This document shows, in pieces, positions 36,270 through 44,573 of a stretch of DNA of 64,000 nucleotides. The stretch is taken from NCBI RefSeq assembly GCF_900114535.1, contig NZ_FOTK01000001.1:62001-126000 (forward strand). Direction: 5' to 3'. The number at the start of each line of letters is the position of its first letter. Positions within the stretch are counted from its first letter, which is position 1. Under the pieces are notes generated by a model. The model saw only the letters and a list, made by a program, of their open reading frames with translations, did no database searches and was not told the DNA's origin. Source of the stretch: Methylobacterium pseudosasicola. Lineage in GTDB: Bacteria > Pseudomonadota > Alphaproteobacteria > Rhizobiales > Beijerinckiaceae. The position numbers and the translations under genes were made by a program.

Positions 36270-37169
36270 TCAGGCCGTCAGCCACGCCTCGTCCAGCGTC
36301 TCGTGCAGGGCCTGTCGAATGGTGGCAGCGAGATAATCGACCACCGGGTTGCCTCCCTGATCGGATCGGCGGAGCATAAGGCCGAGGGACGGCAGCGCGG
36401 GAAGGCCATGCCCGACGGCATCGAGCATGCCGATCGAGGCTGGCAGGCCGATCGGGGTCCGCAAGGCGATCCCCAAGCCCGCCGCCGTGGCCGCCCACAG
36501 GCCGCCGAGGCTTGGGCTGACAAAGGCGATCCGCCAAGCCAATCCGCGCCTGTCCAATTGCTCACAGGCGATCGTGCGCAGCACGCATGGCGCCTCCAAG
36601 GTGATGAGTGGTAGTGGCTCGCCGCGGTCGGCGTTCCAGAGGGGCGCGCCTTCGGATGCGCCAAGCCAGCACAGCGGCAGGGTGGCGACCCGCTCGGTCG
36701 CCGAAGCGGTGCCGTCGTCCCAGGCCAGGGCAAGATCCAGATGGCCTGACGCGATCTTGTCCATCAACTCGTCGTTGCGGGCGATGCGCCCCTCGATGCG
36801 AACCCTGGGATGTGCGCGGGCGAAGCGCCCAAGAACTTGCGGCAACACCATCTCACCGAAATCGGCTTGGAAGCCGAGCCGTATCCAGCCCTCCAGGTCC
36901 ACGCCACGCACGGCGCTGAGCGCCTCGTCGTTGAGGCTCAGGAGGCGGCGGGCATAGGCGTGCAGCGTCTCGCCCGCATCGGTCAGCGTCAGCCCACGCC
37001 CCGATTTACGCAGTAAAGCTACGGCGGACTGCTCCTCCAGCTTCTTGAGCTGTGCGCTCACCGCCGAGGTCGAGCGCCCGAGCCTGTCGGCCGCACGCGC
37101 GAAGGAGCCAGCCTCCACGCCAACCACGAAACTGCGCAGGGCATCCATGTCGAGATTGGTGAGGCGCAT
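36270..37169 (-). CDS. LysR family transcriptional regulator
   Basis: A 299-residue LysR-type regulator from ATG 37169 (MRLTNLDMDALRSFVVGVEA). The helix-turn-helix reads SFARAADRLGRSTSAVSAQL then KKLEEQ. The effector domain begins GWIRLGFQADFGEMV and resembles regulators of small detoxification operons. It is divergent from the tautomerase-cupin pair with a 106-base gap carrying a strong nested dyad, and it very probably regulates them. The extra upstream residues in the open frame would cross that dyad and are not expected. Confidence 0.9.
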   Translation of the reverse strand: MRLTNLDMDALRSFVVGVEAGSFARAADRLGRSTSAVSAQLKKLEEQSAVALLRKSGRGLTLTDAGETLHAYARRLLSLNDEALSAVRGVDLEGWIRLGFQADFGEMVLPQVLGRFARAHPRVRIEGRIARNDELMDKIASGHLDLALAWDDGTASATERVATLPLCWLGASEGAPLWNADRGEPLPLITLEAPCVLRTIACEQLDRRGLAWRIAFVSPSLGGLWAATAAGLGIALRTPIGLPASIGMLDAVGHGLPALPSLGLMLRRSDQGGNPVVDYLAATIRQALHETLDEAWLTA

Positions 37170-37177
37170 CAAACCGT

Positions 37178-37221
37178 CCTGAAATTCGGGATCAAAAATC
37201 CCGAACAATCTGATTTTCAGG
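37178..37221. promoter_or_regulatory. Nested dyad in the LysR/tautomerase divergent promoter
   Basis: A perfect palindrome TTCGGGAT-CAAAA-ATCCCGAA at 37185-37205 lies inside an outer inverted pair CCTGAAA (37178-37184) and TTTCAGG (37215-37221). It is 16 bases from the LysR start and about 70 from the tautomerase start. This is the best operator candidate in the window and the natural site for the LysR protein. Confidence 0.6.
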
Positions 37222-37275
37222 ATTACGATCGCCATTCATGCTGCGTCCGTCAACCGCTCTCGGAAGGACGCACCG

Positions 37276-37677
37276 ATGCCTTTCACCCGGATATCCCTGC
37301 TGGCCGGCAAGTCCCCGGCTTATCTCGCGGCTGTATCGGATAGTCTCGATCGCGCCCTCGTCGCGGCTTTCGAGGTTCCGGAAAACGATCGCTTCGTGGC
37401 GATCCACCAGCATCAGCCCGGCGAGCTGATCTTCGATCGCACCTATCGCGGCGGTCCGCGCTCGGACGACTACATCTTCTTTCACATCACGACCGGGAGG
37501 ATGCGCTCAGAAGAGACCAAGGCCCGTTTCTACCAGCGCCTGGTCGAGAACCTCGCGCAAGCGCCCGGCGTGAGGCCAGAAGACGTCATGGTGTCCCTGG
37601 TCAACGCCACCTTCGAGGACTGGTCGTTCGCGTCAGGCATCTCGGCCGCTGCGCCGGCGGAGGAAACCGGTCGATGA
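37276..37677 (+). CDS. Tautomerase family protein
   Basis: A 133-residue protein of the tautomerase superfamily (Tautomerase_2-like). After removal of the initiator Met it begins with the catalytic Pro (PFTRISLLAGKSPAYLAAVS). Two beta-alpha-beta units are visible, the second around FFHITTGRMRSEETKARFYQ then ENLAQAPGVRPEDVMVSL. Such enzymes act on enol/keto substrates or dehalogenate small acids; the specific substrate is unknown. It overlaps the cupin gene by 4 bases and is divergent from the LysR gene. Confidence 0.85.
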   Translation: MPFTRISLLAGKSPAYLAAVSDSLDRALVAAFEVPENDRFVAIHQHQPGELIFDRTYRGGPRSDDYIFFHITTGRMRSEETKARFYQRLVENLAQAPGVRPEDVMVSLVNATFEDWSFASGISAAAPAEETGR

Positions 37678-38108
37678 GCGATCCCCTCGCCACGACCGCG
37701 GGCCATCCGTCGACGATGACCGTCCGGCGCGCAGGAGAGGGGATATCGGCCGGCCCTGAGGGGGTCGCCAGGGATCCCTTCCGCGTCCAGATCCTGCTGT
37801 CGAGTCTGACGGATGGCGAGATGACGGCGATGCGCGCCTTCCTGCCGCCGGGCGTCGTGCCGCACTGGCACGCTCATCCCCGCGGACAATTGCTCTTCGT
37901 CCTCGACGGCATCGGCTTGGTCCGGCGTGAGGGCGGCGCTGTGATCGAGGTTCGTGCCGGGGACAGCGTCTGGTTCGCACCCGACGAGCGCCATTGGCAC
38001 GGCGCCTCCCCATCGAGCCCCTTCAGCTATCTCAGCGTTCAGCCGGTGCAGGGCGGAACAGCTGTCCGCTGGATGGAGCCTGTCGAGCCGGAGCGTGTCA
38101 CGACGTGA
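37674..38108 (+). CDS. Cupin domain protein
   Basis: A 144-residue single cupin. The metal site is seen in PPGVVPHWHAHPRGQLLFVL (three histidines in HWHAHPRG) and the second motif GDSVWFAPDERHWHGASPSS. It has no signal peptide. The 4-base overlap with the tautomerase gene means the two are made together and may act on the same small molecule. Cupins of this type are often dioxygenases, isomerases or ligand-binding proteins, so the exact activity cannot be assigned. Confidence 0.85.
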   Translation: MSDPLATTAGHPSTMTVRRAGEGISAGPEGVARDPFRVQILLSSLTDGEMTAMRAFLPPGVVPHWHAHPRGQLLFVLDGIGLVRREGGAVIEVRAGDSVWFAPDERHWHGASPSSPFSYLSVQPVQGGTAVRWMEPVEPERVTT

Positions 38109-38178
38109 CGACGGCGTCCGAGTGCGAACGGGCAAGTTCGGGCTTTCACAGGGCTTGCAGCCCGGACCGTCCTCGGTC

Positions 38179-38508
38179 TTAGGCGCCGACCAGCATCGCC
38201 GCGAGATCGAGGGCGACCCGGCCCGAGAGCAGGCCCCAGCCGCAGGCGATCACGGTCGCGAGCATCACGAACGGCATCGGACGGCCTTCGATCGTCCGAC
38301 CGCGGACGGTGTTGCGCAGGATGATGAACGGGGCCGAGAAGGCCAGCATCGGCAGGGCCGCCACCGCCGGCAGGCCGCCCCGCTCCAGCAGGCTGAAGCT
38401 CGCCCGCCGCGCGGCGAACAGCTCGAAGGCGCTTGCGATCAGCCCCGACAGCGCCAAGCCGATGCACAGGGTCCGGATCGATTCGAGGGCGGCTGGCGTA
38501 AGGACCAT
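38179..38508 (-). CDS. DUF6949 family small membrane protein
   Basis: A 109-residue inner-membrane protein from ATG 38508 (MVLTPAALESIRTLCIGLAL). It has about three hydrophobic segments, at about residues 12-28, 48-62 and 78-100. RRASFSLLERGG and PFIILRNTVRGRTIEGRPMP form the polar loops. This matches an alphaproteobacterial family I know as DUF6949, of unknown function. It stands alone, with DUF3126 reading in the same direction upstream. Confidence 0.72.
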   Translation of the reverse strand: MVLTPAALESIRTLCIGLALSGLIASAFELFAARRASFSLLERGGLPAVAALPMLAFSAPFIILRNTVRGRTIEGRPMPFVMLATVIACGWGLLSGRVALDLAAMLVGA

Positions 38509-38636
38509 TATTCGCGCTCCTAAACTGACTGATGGCAGTTTAGGCACACGATTTACCGGTTGTTAAGCAATCACGCGGGTTAGCCTTAACCCATACACAG
38601 GCGCGGGCCGGTGGAACCCGGCCCGCGACCGCTGCG

Positions 38637-38852
38637 TCAGACCTCTTCCTCGAGGTCGATGTCGAGGATCGCCATGCGGAAGACGAAGGAATCGTCGCCG
38701 TCCTCCTTGTCGTCGGCGATGACGCCGATCGATTCCTCGCCGATGAACACCTCGGCGGAATCGCCGGTCTTCATCGCGGTCAGGCGGATGTTGTTGTTGG
38801 CGAACTTGCGGCGCAGGTAGTCCTGCAGCTTCGCGGTCTCGGCTTTGGTCAC
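38637..38852 (-). CDS. DUF3126 family protein
   Basis: A 71-residue protein with a GTG start at 38852, chosen because GGGAGG lies 9 bases upstream and the family begins at TKAETAKLQDYLRRKF. The rest, NNNIRLTAMKTGDSAEVFIG then ESIGVIADDKEDGDDSFVF, is the DUF3126 pattern, nearly universal in Alphaproteobacteria and of unknown function. It has an acidic C-terminus (DIDLEEEV). It lies about 100 bases after cysE on the same strand, an arrangement common in Rhizobiales. Confidence 0.9.
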   Translation of the reverse strand: MTKAETAKLQDYLRRKFANNNIRLTAMKTGDSAEVFIGEESIGVIADDKEDGDDSFVFRMAILDIDLEEEV

Positions 38853-38958
38853 GCTGTCTGGCCTCCCATGGCGACGATGACGGTGCGGCGCTGACGCCCG
38901 GATCGGCGGAGGGCTTGCCACGCGAGCGGCGGAGCGGCAAGCGCAGCCTCGTCGGGTC

Positions 38959-39822
38959 TCAGATCCCGTCGCCCACATGGATGAACTGGTCGAGGGCGAC
39001 CAGCTGGTCCATGGCCCGGGCCGGATCGTCGCAGCCCGCGGTGCCGACGACGCGCGCCGGCACGCCCACCACCGTGGTGTTGGCCGGGACCGGCCGCAGC
39101 ACCACCGAGCCCGCCGCCACCCGGGCGCAGGCGCCGACCTCGATATTGCCCAGGATCTTGGCGCCGGCGCCGATCATCACGCCCCGGCGGATCTTGGGGT
39201 GGCGGTCGCCGCGCTGCTTGCCGGTGCCGCCCAGCGTCACCCCGTGCAGGATCGACACGTCGTCCTCGATCACCGCGGTCGAGCCGACCACGAGGCCGGT
39301 GGCGTGGTCCAGGAACACGCCGCGACCGATCCGGGCAGCGGGGTGGATGTCGCACTGGAAGACTTCGGAGACCCGGCTCTGCAGGTAGAGGGCGAGGTCG
39401 CGCCGGCCCCGGGTCCAGACATGGTGGGCGAGGCGATAGGCCTGGAGCGCGTGAAAACCCTTGAAGTACAGGACCGGCTCCAGCGCCCGCAGAGTCGCGG
39501 GATCGCGGTCGATCACCGCGCCGATATCGGCCCGGAACGCCTGCCCGATGGCGGGATCCGCGGCGATCGCCTCGTGGAACGCGTGGGCGACGAGCTCGGC
39601 CGGCAGCGAGGGGTGCCCCAGCCGGGCCGCGACCCGGTGGGCGACGGCACCCTCCAGGGTGGCATGGTTCAGGATCGTGGCGACGATAAAGGAGGCGAGC
39701 TGCGGCTCGGTGCGCAGCACGTCCTCGGCCTCGGCGCGCAGCCGCGACCAGACCGGATCGCAGACCGCGAGGTCGTCCGCATCGTGACGGAAGGCTGGGC
39801 TGAGGGCTGGACTGGCGCTCAT
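38959..39822 (-). CDS. cysE: Serine O-acetyltransferase
   Basis: CysE acetylates serine, the first step of cysteine synthesis. The 287-residue protein has the N-terminal SATase helical domain (DPVWSRLRAEAEDVLRTEPQ) and the left-handed hexapeptide-repeat domain: DIHPAARIGRGVFLDHATGL, VIEDDVSILHGVTLGGTGKQ, HPKIRRGVMIGAGAKILGNI. The catalytic histidines in the LDHATG and LHGVTLGG blocks are present. The C-terminal tail ends GDGI; the terminal Ile is the residue CysK uses to bind CysE. Confidence 0.96.
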   Translation of the reverse strand: MSASPALSPAFRHDADDLAVCDPVWSRLRAEAEDVLRTEPQLASFIVATILNHATLEGAVAHRVAARLGHPSLPAELVAHAFHEAIAADPAIGQAFRADIGAVIDRDPATLRALEPVLYFKGFHALQAYRLAHHVWTRGRRDLALYLQSRVSEVFQCDIHPAARIGRGVFLDHATGLVVGSTAVIEDDVSILHGVTLGGTGKQRGDRHPKIRRGVMIGAGAKILGNIEVGACARVAAGSVVLRPVPANTTVVGVPARVVGTAGCDDPARAMDQLVALDQFIHVGDGI

Positions 39823-40153
39823 GGACGGTGGCTCATGATCGAGATGTCGGGCTCGCTGTTCGCTGTTCCGACGGCGGATCCGGCCCCGTCGCCCGGTCCG
39901 ACCAGGCGCTGCAGCGAAGCTCTGGCACGGCGACGGACGAGGTGAAGGACCCCGCCGTCGCGGGGCATCCTAGCACATCGTCCTACATTCGAAGCCATGC
40001 GCGAGGCGCTTGGTCTTATGCATCGTGCGTTCCGAAACCCGGCCGACCCTGTCGGGAGGATGCCATAGCGTGATACGCCGCACCACGGCGATCAAGGGCA
40101 TCGGGGCCGCGGGGGATGCCGCACCGGCCTCGTTGTCACCGGCTCCGCGCCGG
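39823..40153. other. Gap without a recognised gene
   Basis: This 331-base gap lies upstream of cysE and downstream of the regulator-kinase gene, both on the minus strand. It should hold the cysE promoter. No RNA motif or repeat is apparent. Confidence 0.4.
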
Positions 40154-41035
40154 TCAGCCCGCCGCGACGGTTGCGCCGAACCGCGCCTCGATCGCCGCGG
40201 TGAGCCGGTCGACCATGGTCTGGAGCGGGATGTCGGAGGTGTCGACCGTGGCCGAGGCCCGGGCGTAGAGCGGCTCCCGGCTCGCCAGCACGGCGCGCAG
40301 CTCCTGCATTGCCGAGGCATGGTCGCCGGTGGTGGCGAGGTGTCCCTGCTCCCGCACCCGGCTCATATGCTCCTCGGGGCGGGCGCGGAGCCAGATCGTG
40401 TAGAAGGCCTGGAGCAGCAGGTCGTAGGTCAGCGGCTCGGCGACGATGCCGCCGCTGGTCGCCAGGATCAGCGGGCCCGGATGCTCGGTGAGGCGGCGGA
40501 GCGCCGCCTGTTCCAGCCGGCGGTAGCCCTCCTGGCCGTAGATCGCGAAGATCTCCCGCACCGAGAGCGCGTTCTCGCGCTCGATCTCGGCGTTCAGCTC
40601 GACGAAGGTCCAGCCCAGGCGCTCGGCCGCGAGCTTGCCCAGGGTCGACTTGCCGGCGCCGCGCAGGCCGATCAGCGCCACGCGCAGGCGGCCGTTCGAT
40701 TCCGGCCTGCTGCCGCCCGAGAGCGCCTCCTTGGCGGCGGCGACCTGCGCCGGCGTCGCCTGGGCGAGGAGGTCGCGCACCACCGGCCAATCGGGCAGGC
40801 CGTCATTTCCGGTGATCAGGTCGTCGAGCCGCACGCCCATGGCGTTCGCGACCCGCCGCAGCAGGATGATCGAGACGTTGCCCTGGCCGCCTTCGAGCTG
40901 CGCGATGTAGCGCTCCGACAGGCCCGAGGTCTGGGACAGCACCTTGCGCGACAGGCCGCGCACGGTGCGCGCGTGCCTGACGCGGCGCCCGAGATCGGTG
41001 AGAAAGAGTGATTCCTGTTCCAACACGCCGGTCAT
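40154..41035 (-). CDS. Cro/CI-type regulator fused to shikimate-kinase-like domain (BzdR/BoxR type)
   Basis: A 293-residue fusion. Residues about 10-75 form an XRE helix-turn-helix (LGRRVRHARTVRGLSRKVLS, then LSERYIAQLEGGQGNVSIIL). After a short linker, residues about 115-285 form a shikimate-kinase-like P-loop domain with Walker A LIGLRGAGKSTLGKLAAERL and SGGIVAEPLTYDLLL. This is the architecture of BzdR and BoxR, repressors that sense benzoyl-CoA through the kinase-like domain. No benzoate or benzoyl-CoA genes are seen here. It may sense another acyl-CoA or aromatic compound, or control a distant locus. Confidence 0.9.
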   Translation of the reverse strand: MTGVLEQESLFLTDLGRRVRHARTVRGLSRKVLSQTSGLSERYIAQLEGGQGNVSIILLRRVANAMGVRLDDLITGNDGLPDWPVVRDLLAQATPAQVAAAKEALSGGSRPESNGRLRVALIGLRGAGKSTLGKLAAERLGWTFVELNAEIERENALSVREIFAIYGQEGYRRLEQAALRRLTEHPGPLILATSGGIVAEPLTYDLLLQAFYTIWLRARPEEHMSRVREQGHLATTGDHASAMQELRAVLASREPLYARASATVDTSDIPLQTMVDRLTAAIEARFGATVAAG

Positions 41036-41373
41036 GGCGTCGTCCGCTTTCCTGCCAGCCCGAAAGCAGAGTGCTTGCCCTGCATGTCTGCCACTTCAAG
41101 ATGAATTCTGCTTCACAGCCGCGGACCGAGCGGGTGCTGCCCGACCGTTCGTGCGAAGCCTGGCGTATCCTGCCCTGAGATCTGTATTGCGCCGCCTGTG
41201 CCCGGCCGCTTCGACCGGTCGACGGGCCAGTGCCGCGCCGGTCCAACCCTGTTGCTGGCGTCGCGCCTATGTGTTGCGGAACGGCCCGGTGGTCAAGCCT
41301 TGAGCGGGATCCTCGTGTGGGCAGAGGGGGGACAAGCGGGGGTTGTCCGGTCGCCGGTCCGCCGCGTGCCGCC
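41036..41373. other. Gap without a recognised gene
   Basis: This 338-base gap lies upstream of the regulator-kinase gene and after the lytic transglycosylase gene, both on the minus strand. It should carry the regulator's promoter. The frames crossing it do not resemble proteins. Confidence 0.4.
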
Positions 41374-42351
41374 TCATTCGACGGGAATCGCGGTGGCCTC
41401 GCGGACGGGGGCAGCGGCGGCGGGCGCGCGGCGCGGCGCTGCGGCGGCCAGCAGCTGGATCGAGGGCCGGCGCGGCGGCAGCGGCACCTCCACGGCTTCG
41501 GCGACCGGGGTGGCCGCGTCGGCCGGGGCGGTCGCGGCCGCCGGGGTCATCGGGGCCGGCTCGGCCTGCGGCGACAGGCGCAGCTCGGCGAGCTGGGCCG
41601 GGGCGGCTGCCGCGACGGCGCTGCCGAGGCCGGCCGGGCGGCGCGGCGGCAGCGGTACCTCGACGGTCTCGACCGCCGCCACCTGCACGGTGGCGCTCGT
41701 CGCCGGGCTCGCCGCGGCGGCCACGGGCTCGACGGTGAGGCTTGCATATTCGGCCACGCCGCTGAAGGCGGCCGGACGCCGGGGCGGGAGCGGGACTTCC
41801 ACCGTCTCGGTCGGCACTGCCGCCACCGCGGCGGCGGTCGGGGCGTAGGCCAAGGCTGCCGAGGCGGCGGCGGAATCGCTCACGCCGCCACCGAACAGGC
41901 TCGCCAGGGCGCTGGCCGAGGCCGCCACGGGGGCCACCACCGAGGCGACCTCGCTGGAGATGCCCTGGCGCTTGGCCGCGTAGTAATAGCCGCGGTTGTA
42001 GTACTGGTAGGCTTGGCTGACGTTGCCCTGGGCGGTGCGATAGGCCCCCGCCAGATAGGCGACGCCGTAGCGAAGATTGGTCGCCGGATCGAGGAGCCCG
42101 GCGGCGTCGCCGGTATAGCCGAGGCTGCGGGCCGTCGCGTGCTTGATCTGCATCAGGCCCAGCGCACTGCCGCCCTTCGCGTTCGGATTGTAGTTGCTCT
42201 CGCGCTTGACCACCGCGTGGACGAAGCTCGCCGGGACGCCGTTCGCCTTGGCCTGCTGCTCGATCAACGCGTCGATGTTGTCGCGCGGGGCCTGCCCGTA
42301 GGCGGCGACGGGCGCGACCGCGAGAGCGGCAGCCAGGAGAAGGCGATGCAT
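41374..42351 (-). CDS. Lytic transglycosylase with proline-rich repeat tail
   Basis: A secreted 325-residue protein with a signal peptide ending AAYGQ. The N-terminal part is an SLT domain (residues about 25-130): the catalytic Glu51 is in VVKRESNYNPNAKGG, followed by ALGLMQIKHATARSLGY, NLRYGVAYLAGAYR and AYQYYNRG. It cuts peptidoglycan. The C-terminal half is alanine-rich and carries the motif VEVPLPPRRP three times at roughly 40-60 residue spacing. Such tails may span the wall or bind a partner. Confidence 0.88.
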   Translation of the reverse strand: MHRLLLAAALAVAPVAAYGQAPRDNIDALIEQQAKANGVPASFVHAVVKRESNYNPNAKGGSALGLMQIKHATARSLGYTGDAAGLLDPATNLRYGVAYLAGAYRTAQGNVSQAYQYYNRGYYYAAKRQGISSEVASVVAPVAASASALASLFGGGVSDSAAASAALAYAPTAAAVAAVPTETVEVPLPPRRPAAFSGVAEYASLTVEPVAAAASPATSATVQVAAVETVEVPLPPRRPAGLGSAVAAAAPAQLAELRLSPQAEPAPMTPAAATAPADAATPVAEAVEVPLPPRRPSIQLLAAAAPRRAPAAAAPVREATAIPVE

Positions 42352-42493
42352 TCCGAGACCCGGTCCAGCTTGTTCTGGTCAAGCTAGGTCGCGGGGAAAT
42401 GAGGCCGGAAAGCGGCCCGGATTCGTCAGCCTGTGGGCGGCTGCGGCATGCGATGCGTCTGTGCCTCGCCGGCCACAGGCGCGGACCGTCCGG

Positions 42494-42501
42494 TTAACCA
42501 T
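42494..42501 (+). promoter_or_regulatory. CtrA-like half site TTAACCAT
   Basis: A second exact copy of the octamer lies in the 186-base gap upstream of the lytic transglycosylase gene, about 145 bases before its start and in the opposite direction. A cell-wall enzyme would be a plausible cell-cycle target, but chance is not excluded. Confidence 0.25.
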
Positions 42502-42537
42502 CCCGCTTATCCACAGGGCGCTGCGTCCCCAGGGCGG

Positions 42538-43359
42538 TCACGGCAGGATGAAGCGCCCGATCCCGTGCGCGAAACCGTCGGCGCCGTTGCTGTCCGTCAC
42601 GGCGCTGGCGGCGGATTTCACGGCCGCCTCGGCATTGCCCATCGCCACCGAGAAGCCGCTGCGGTCGAACATCGGCCGGTCGTTGCCGGCATCCCCGAAG
42701 GTCGCGATCCGCTCGGGCGGGATGCCGAGATGGCGGCTCATCCAGGTCACGAACTGGCCCTTGTCGAGCCCGGGAGGCGTCACGTCCAGGTAATAGGCCT
42801 GGGAGCGGTGCACGGTGGCGCGCTCGGCAAGCGCCGCCCCGATCCGGTCCTCGCAGGCGGCGAGGTGGGCGTGATCGCGGCTGACTCCGACGATCTTCGA
42901 GGCCGCGCCCATGAGTGTGCCGAGATCGGCGACCACGCGCGGCGCGGCGCCGATCGTCCGGCGCTCGAGGTCGGTATAGGGCCCGTCCGGATCGCGCAGC
43001 CACCAGGCGCCCTCGGCGAAGATCCAGACGTCGAGGTTCTCGGCCGCGAGACGCTCCAGGGCCTCGCGGGCGGCAGCTTCCGGGATCAGCCGCTCCTCGA
43101 GGGTCGAGAGGTCCGGCCGGACGACGCTCGCGCCGTTGAACGCGCCCATGGGCAGGTCGAGGCCGAGCTCGGCGACGAGGGCTCTCAGGCCGAGCGGTGG
43201 GCGCGCCGACGCGATGCTGAACCCGATCCCGGCCGCCCGCAGCCGCTTCACGGCGGCGATGGTCGAGGGGGCGAGGCTCTTGTCGTCGGTCACCAGCGTG
43301 CCGTCGACATCGGAGATCACCAAGGCGATCCCGGTGGCCTTCTGCGAATCCGCCGCCAT
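42538..43359 (-). CDS. HAD superfamily (Cof-type) phosphatase
   Basis: A 273-residue Cof-type HAD hydrolase. Motif I is VISDVDGTLVTDDKSLAPST with the nucleophilic Asp, motif II is FSIASARPP, and motif III/IV is ATFGDAGNDRPMFDRSGFSV. The C2 cap domain lies between residues about 85 and 190. Such enzymes dephosphorylate sugar phosphates, FMN or similar small molecules. It begins 3 bases after the gluconokinase stop, so the two form an operon, and a sugar phosphate substrate is a reasonable guess. Confidence 0.9.
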   Translation of the reverse strand: MAADSQKATGIALVISDVDGTLVTDDKSLAPSTIAAVKRLRAAGIGFSIASARPPLGLRALVAELGLDLPMGAFNGASVVRPDLSTLEERLIPEAAAREALERLAAENLDVWIFAEGAWWLRDPDGPYTDLERRTIGAAPRVVADLGTLMGAASKIVGVSRDHAHLAACEDRIGAALAERATVHRSQAYYLDVTPPGLDKGQFVTWMSRHLGIPPERIATFGDAGNDRPMFDRSGFSVAMGNAEAAVKSAASAVTDSNGADGFAHGIGRFILP

Positions 43360-43362
43360 GGC

Positions 43363-43926
43363 TCAGGTCCTTCCGGCTCGGGTGCGGGCATCTTCGGCGA
43401 GCTGCGCCACGACGCGGTCGGCGATCGTCTCCGGCGGTGCGTCGATCCCCACGGTGATCGGGTGCTCGTCGGGCCCGGGGATCTCCAGGGTCGCGAACTG
43501 GCTGTCGAGCAGGCGCGGCGACATGAAATGTCCGTGGCGGTCGGTGAGGCGCTTGGCGACCAGGGCCTTGTCGCCGTCGAGGTAGACGATGCGTACGCGC
43601 CGGCTCCCGCGGGTGAGCACGTCGCGGTACGCCCGGCGCAGGGCCGAGCAGACCACCACGCCGGACTCCCCGGAATCCAACCGGTGCTGGATCCAGACCG
43701 CGATCCGGGCGAGCCACGGCGCGCGATCCTCGTCGTCCAGGGCGTGGCCCGCATGCATCTTCGCCACGTGCTCGGGGGTGTGGAAGCTGTCGCCGTCGAC
43801 GAAGATCCAGCCGAGCCGTTCGGCGATCAGGGCGCCGACGGTGCTCTTGCCGGAGCCCGAGACCCCCATCACCACCAGGACCTGCGCGGCCCTCGCCGCC
43901 GCTCCGGCATCGGTCTGCGCGCCCAT
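43363..43926 (-). CDS. Gluconokinase
   Basis: A 187-residue GntK-type kinase that phosphorylates gluconate to 6-phosphogluconate, feeding the Entner-Doudoroff or pentose phosphate route. The P-loop is VVMGVSGSGKSTVGALIAER, followed by IFVDGDSFHTPEHVAKMHAG, VVVCSALRRAYRDVLTRGSR and RHGHFMSPRLLDSQFATLE, all diagnostic. I start at ATG 43926; the frame runs on upstream without a domain. The first gene of a two-gene operon with the HAD phosphatase. Confidence 0.93.
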   Translation of the reverse strand: MGAQTDAGAAARAAQVLVVMGVSGSGKSTVGALIAERLGWIFVDGDSFHTPEHVAKMHAGHALDDEDRAPWLARIAVWIQHRLDSGESGVVVCSALRRAYRDVLTRGSRRVRIVYLDGDKALVAKRLTDRHGHFMSPRLLDSQFATLEIPGPDEHPITVGIDAPPETIADRVVAQLAEDARTRAGRT

Positions 43927-44104
43927 CCGCACCACTCTGCTCCGGCGGCGCCTCCGCGCCTCACGCGCTTCATCAATAGGATCGGCAGCCGGGAAGGAAA
44001 GATCGCTGGGGAACACCGGGTCGCGTCTCGACATCGTCCGGAACCCCCGGGAGGGCGCCGCGTTCTCGATAGCGAAGACGGAACATTTCAGGAACGGGAA
44101 TCCC

Positions 44105-44356
44105 ATGGCCAAGGCAGCTGACAAGCACGACACCACCCAGGAGAACCCGAAGACCGATCCGAAGGACGTCTCGAACCAGATCAAGGATCCGGATCAGTGG
44201 ACCACCGGCGGTGAGCCGATGACCGGGGCGCAGGCCTCGTATCTCAAGACTCTGTCGGAAGAGGCCAAGGAGCCGAAGGCGTTCGAGCCCGATCTCGACA
44301 AGGCCGAAGCCTCCAAGCGGATCGACGATCTGCGCCATAAGGCCGGTCACGCCTGA
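44105..44356 (+). CDS. DUF3072 family protein
   Basis: An 83-residue hydrophilic protein from ATG 44105, with GGAACGGGAA upstream. PMTGAQASYLKTLSEEAKEP and LDKAEASKRIDDLRHK match the DUF3072 pattern. The family is widespread in soil Proteobacteria and Actinobacteria and has no known function; the motif resembles SAP-like small helical proteins. The N-terminal half is lysine- and aspartate-rich and probably disordered. It is divergent from the gluconokinase gene. Confidence 0.85.
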   Translation: MAKAADKHDTTQENPKTDPKDVSNQIKDPDQWTTGGEPMTGAQASYLKTLSEEAKEPKAFEPDLDKAEASKRIDDLRHKAGHA

Positions 44357-44365
44357 GTTTTCGAT

Positions 44366-44390
44366 AGGCGCCGTTTAGAGCGCGCCTTTA
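44366..44390 (+). terminator. Weak stem-loop after the DUF3072 gene
   Basis: AGGCGC and GCGCGCC pair around a short loop and are followed by TTTAT. It lies 10 bases after the stop. The stem is short, so this is a tentative terminator. Confidence 0.35.
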
Positions 44391-44573
44391 TCAGAGGCTG
44401 ATACAGTCGCGAGGGTCGGAACCTGTCCAGGTTTCGGCCCTTCGATATTTTAGTCTTCGGTGTCGAAAACGCCGAATTTCGAAGGATCGATTAAGCCGGC
44501 GGCAATGAGCGTTGCGCTAGACGGTTCCCATACGGCGCGTTCGCCCGGGCGGCCCGGGGAGTCGGAGGCACGG

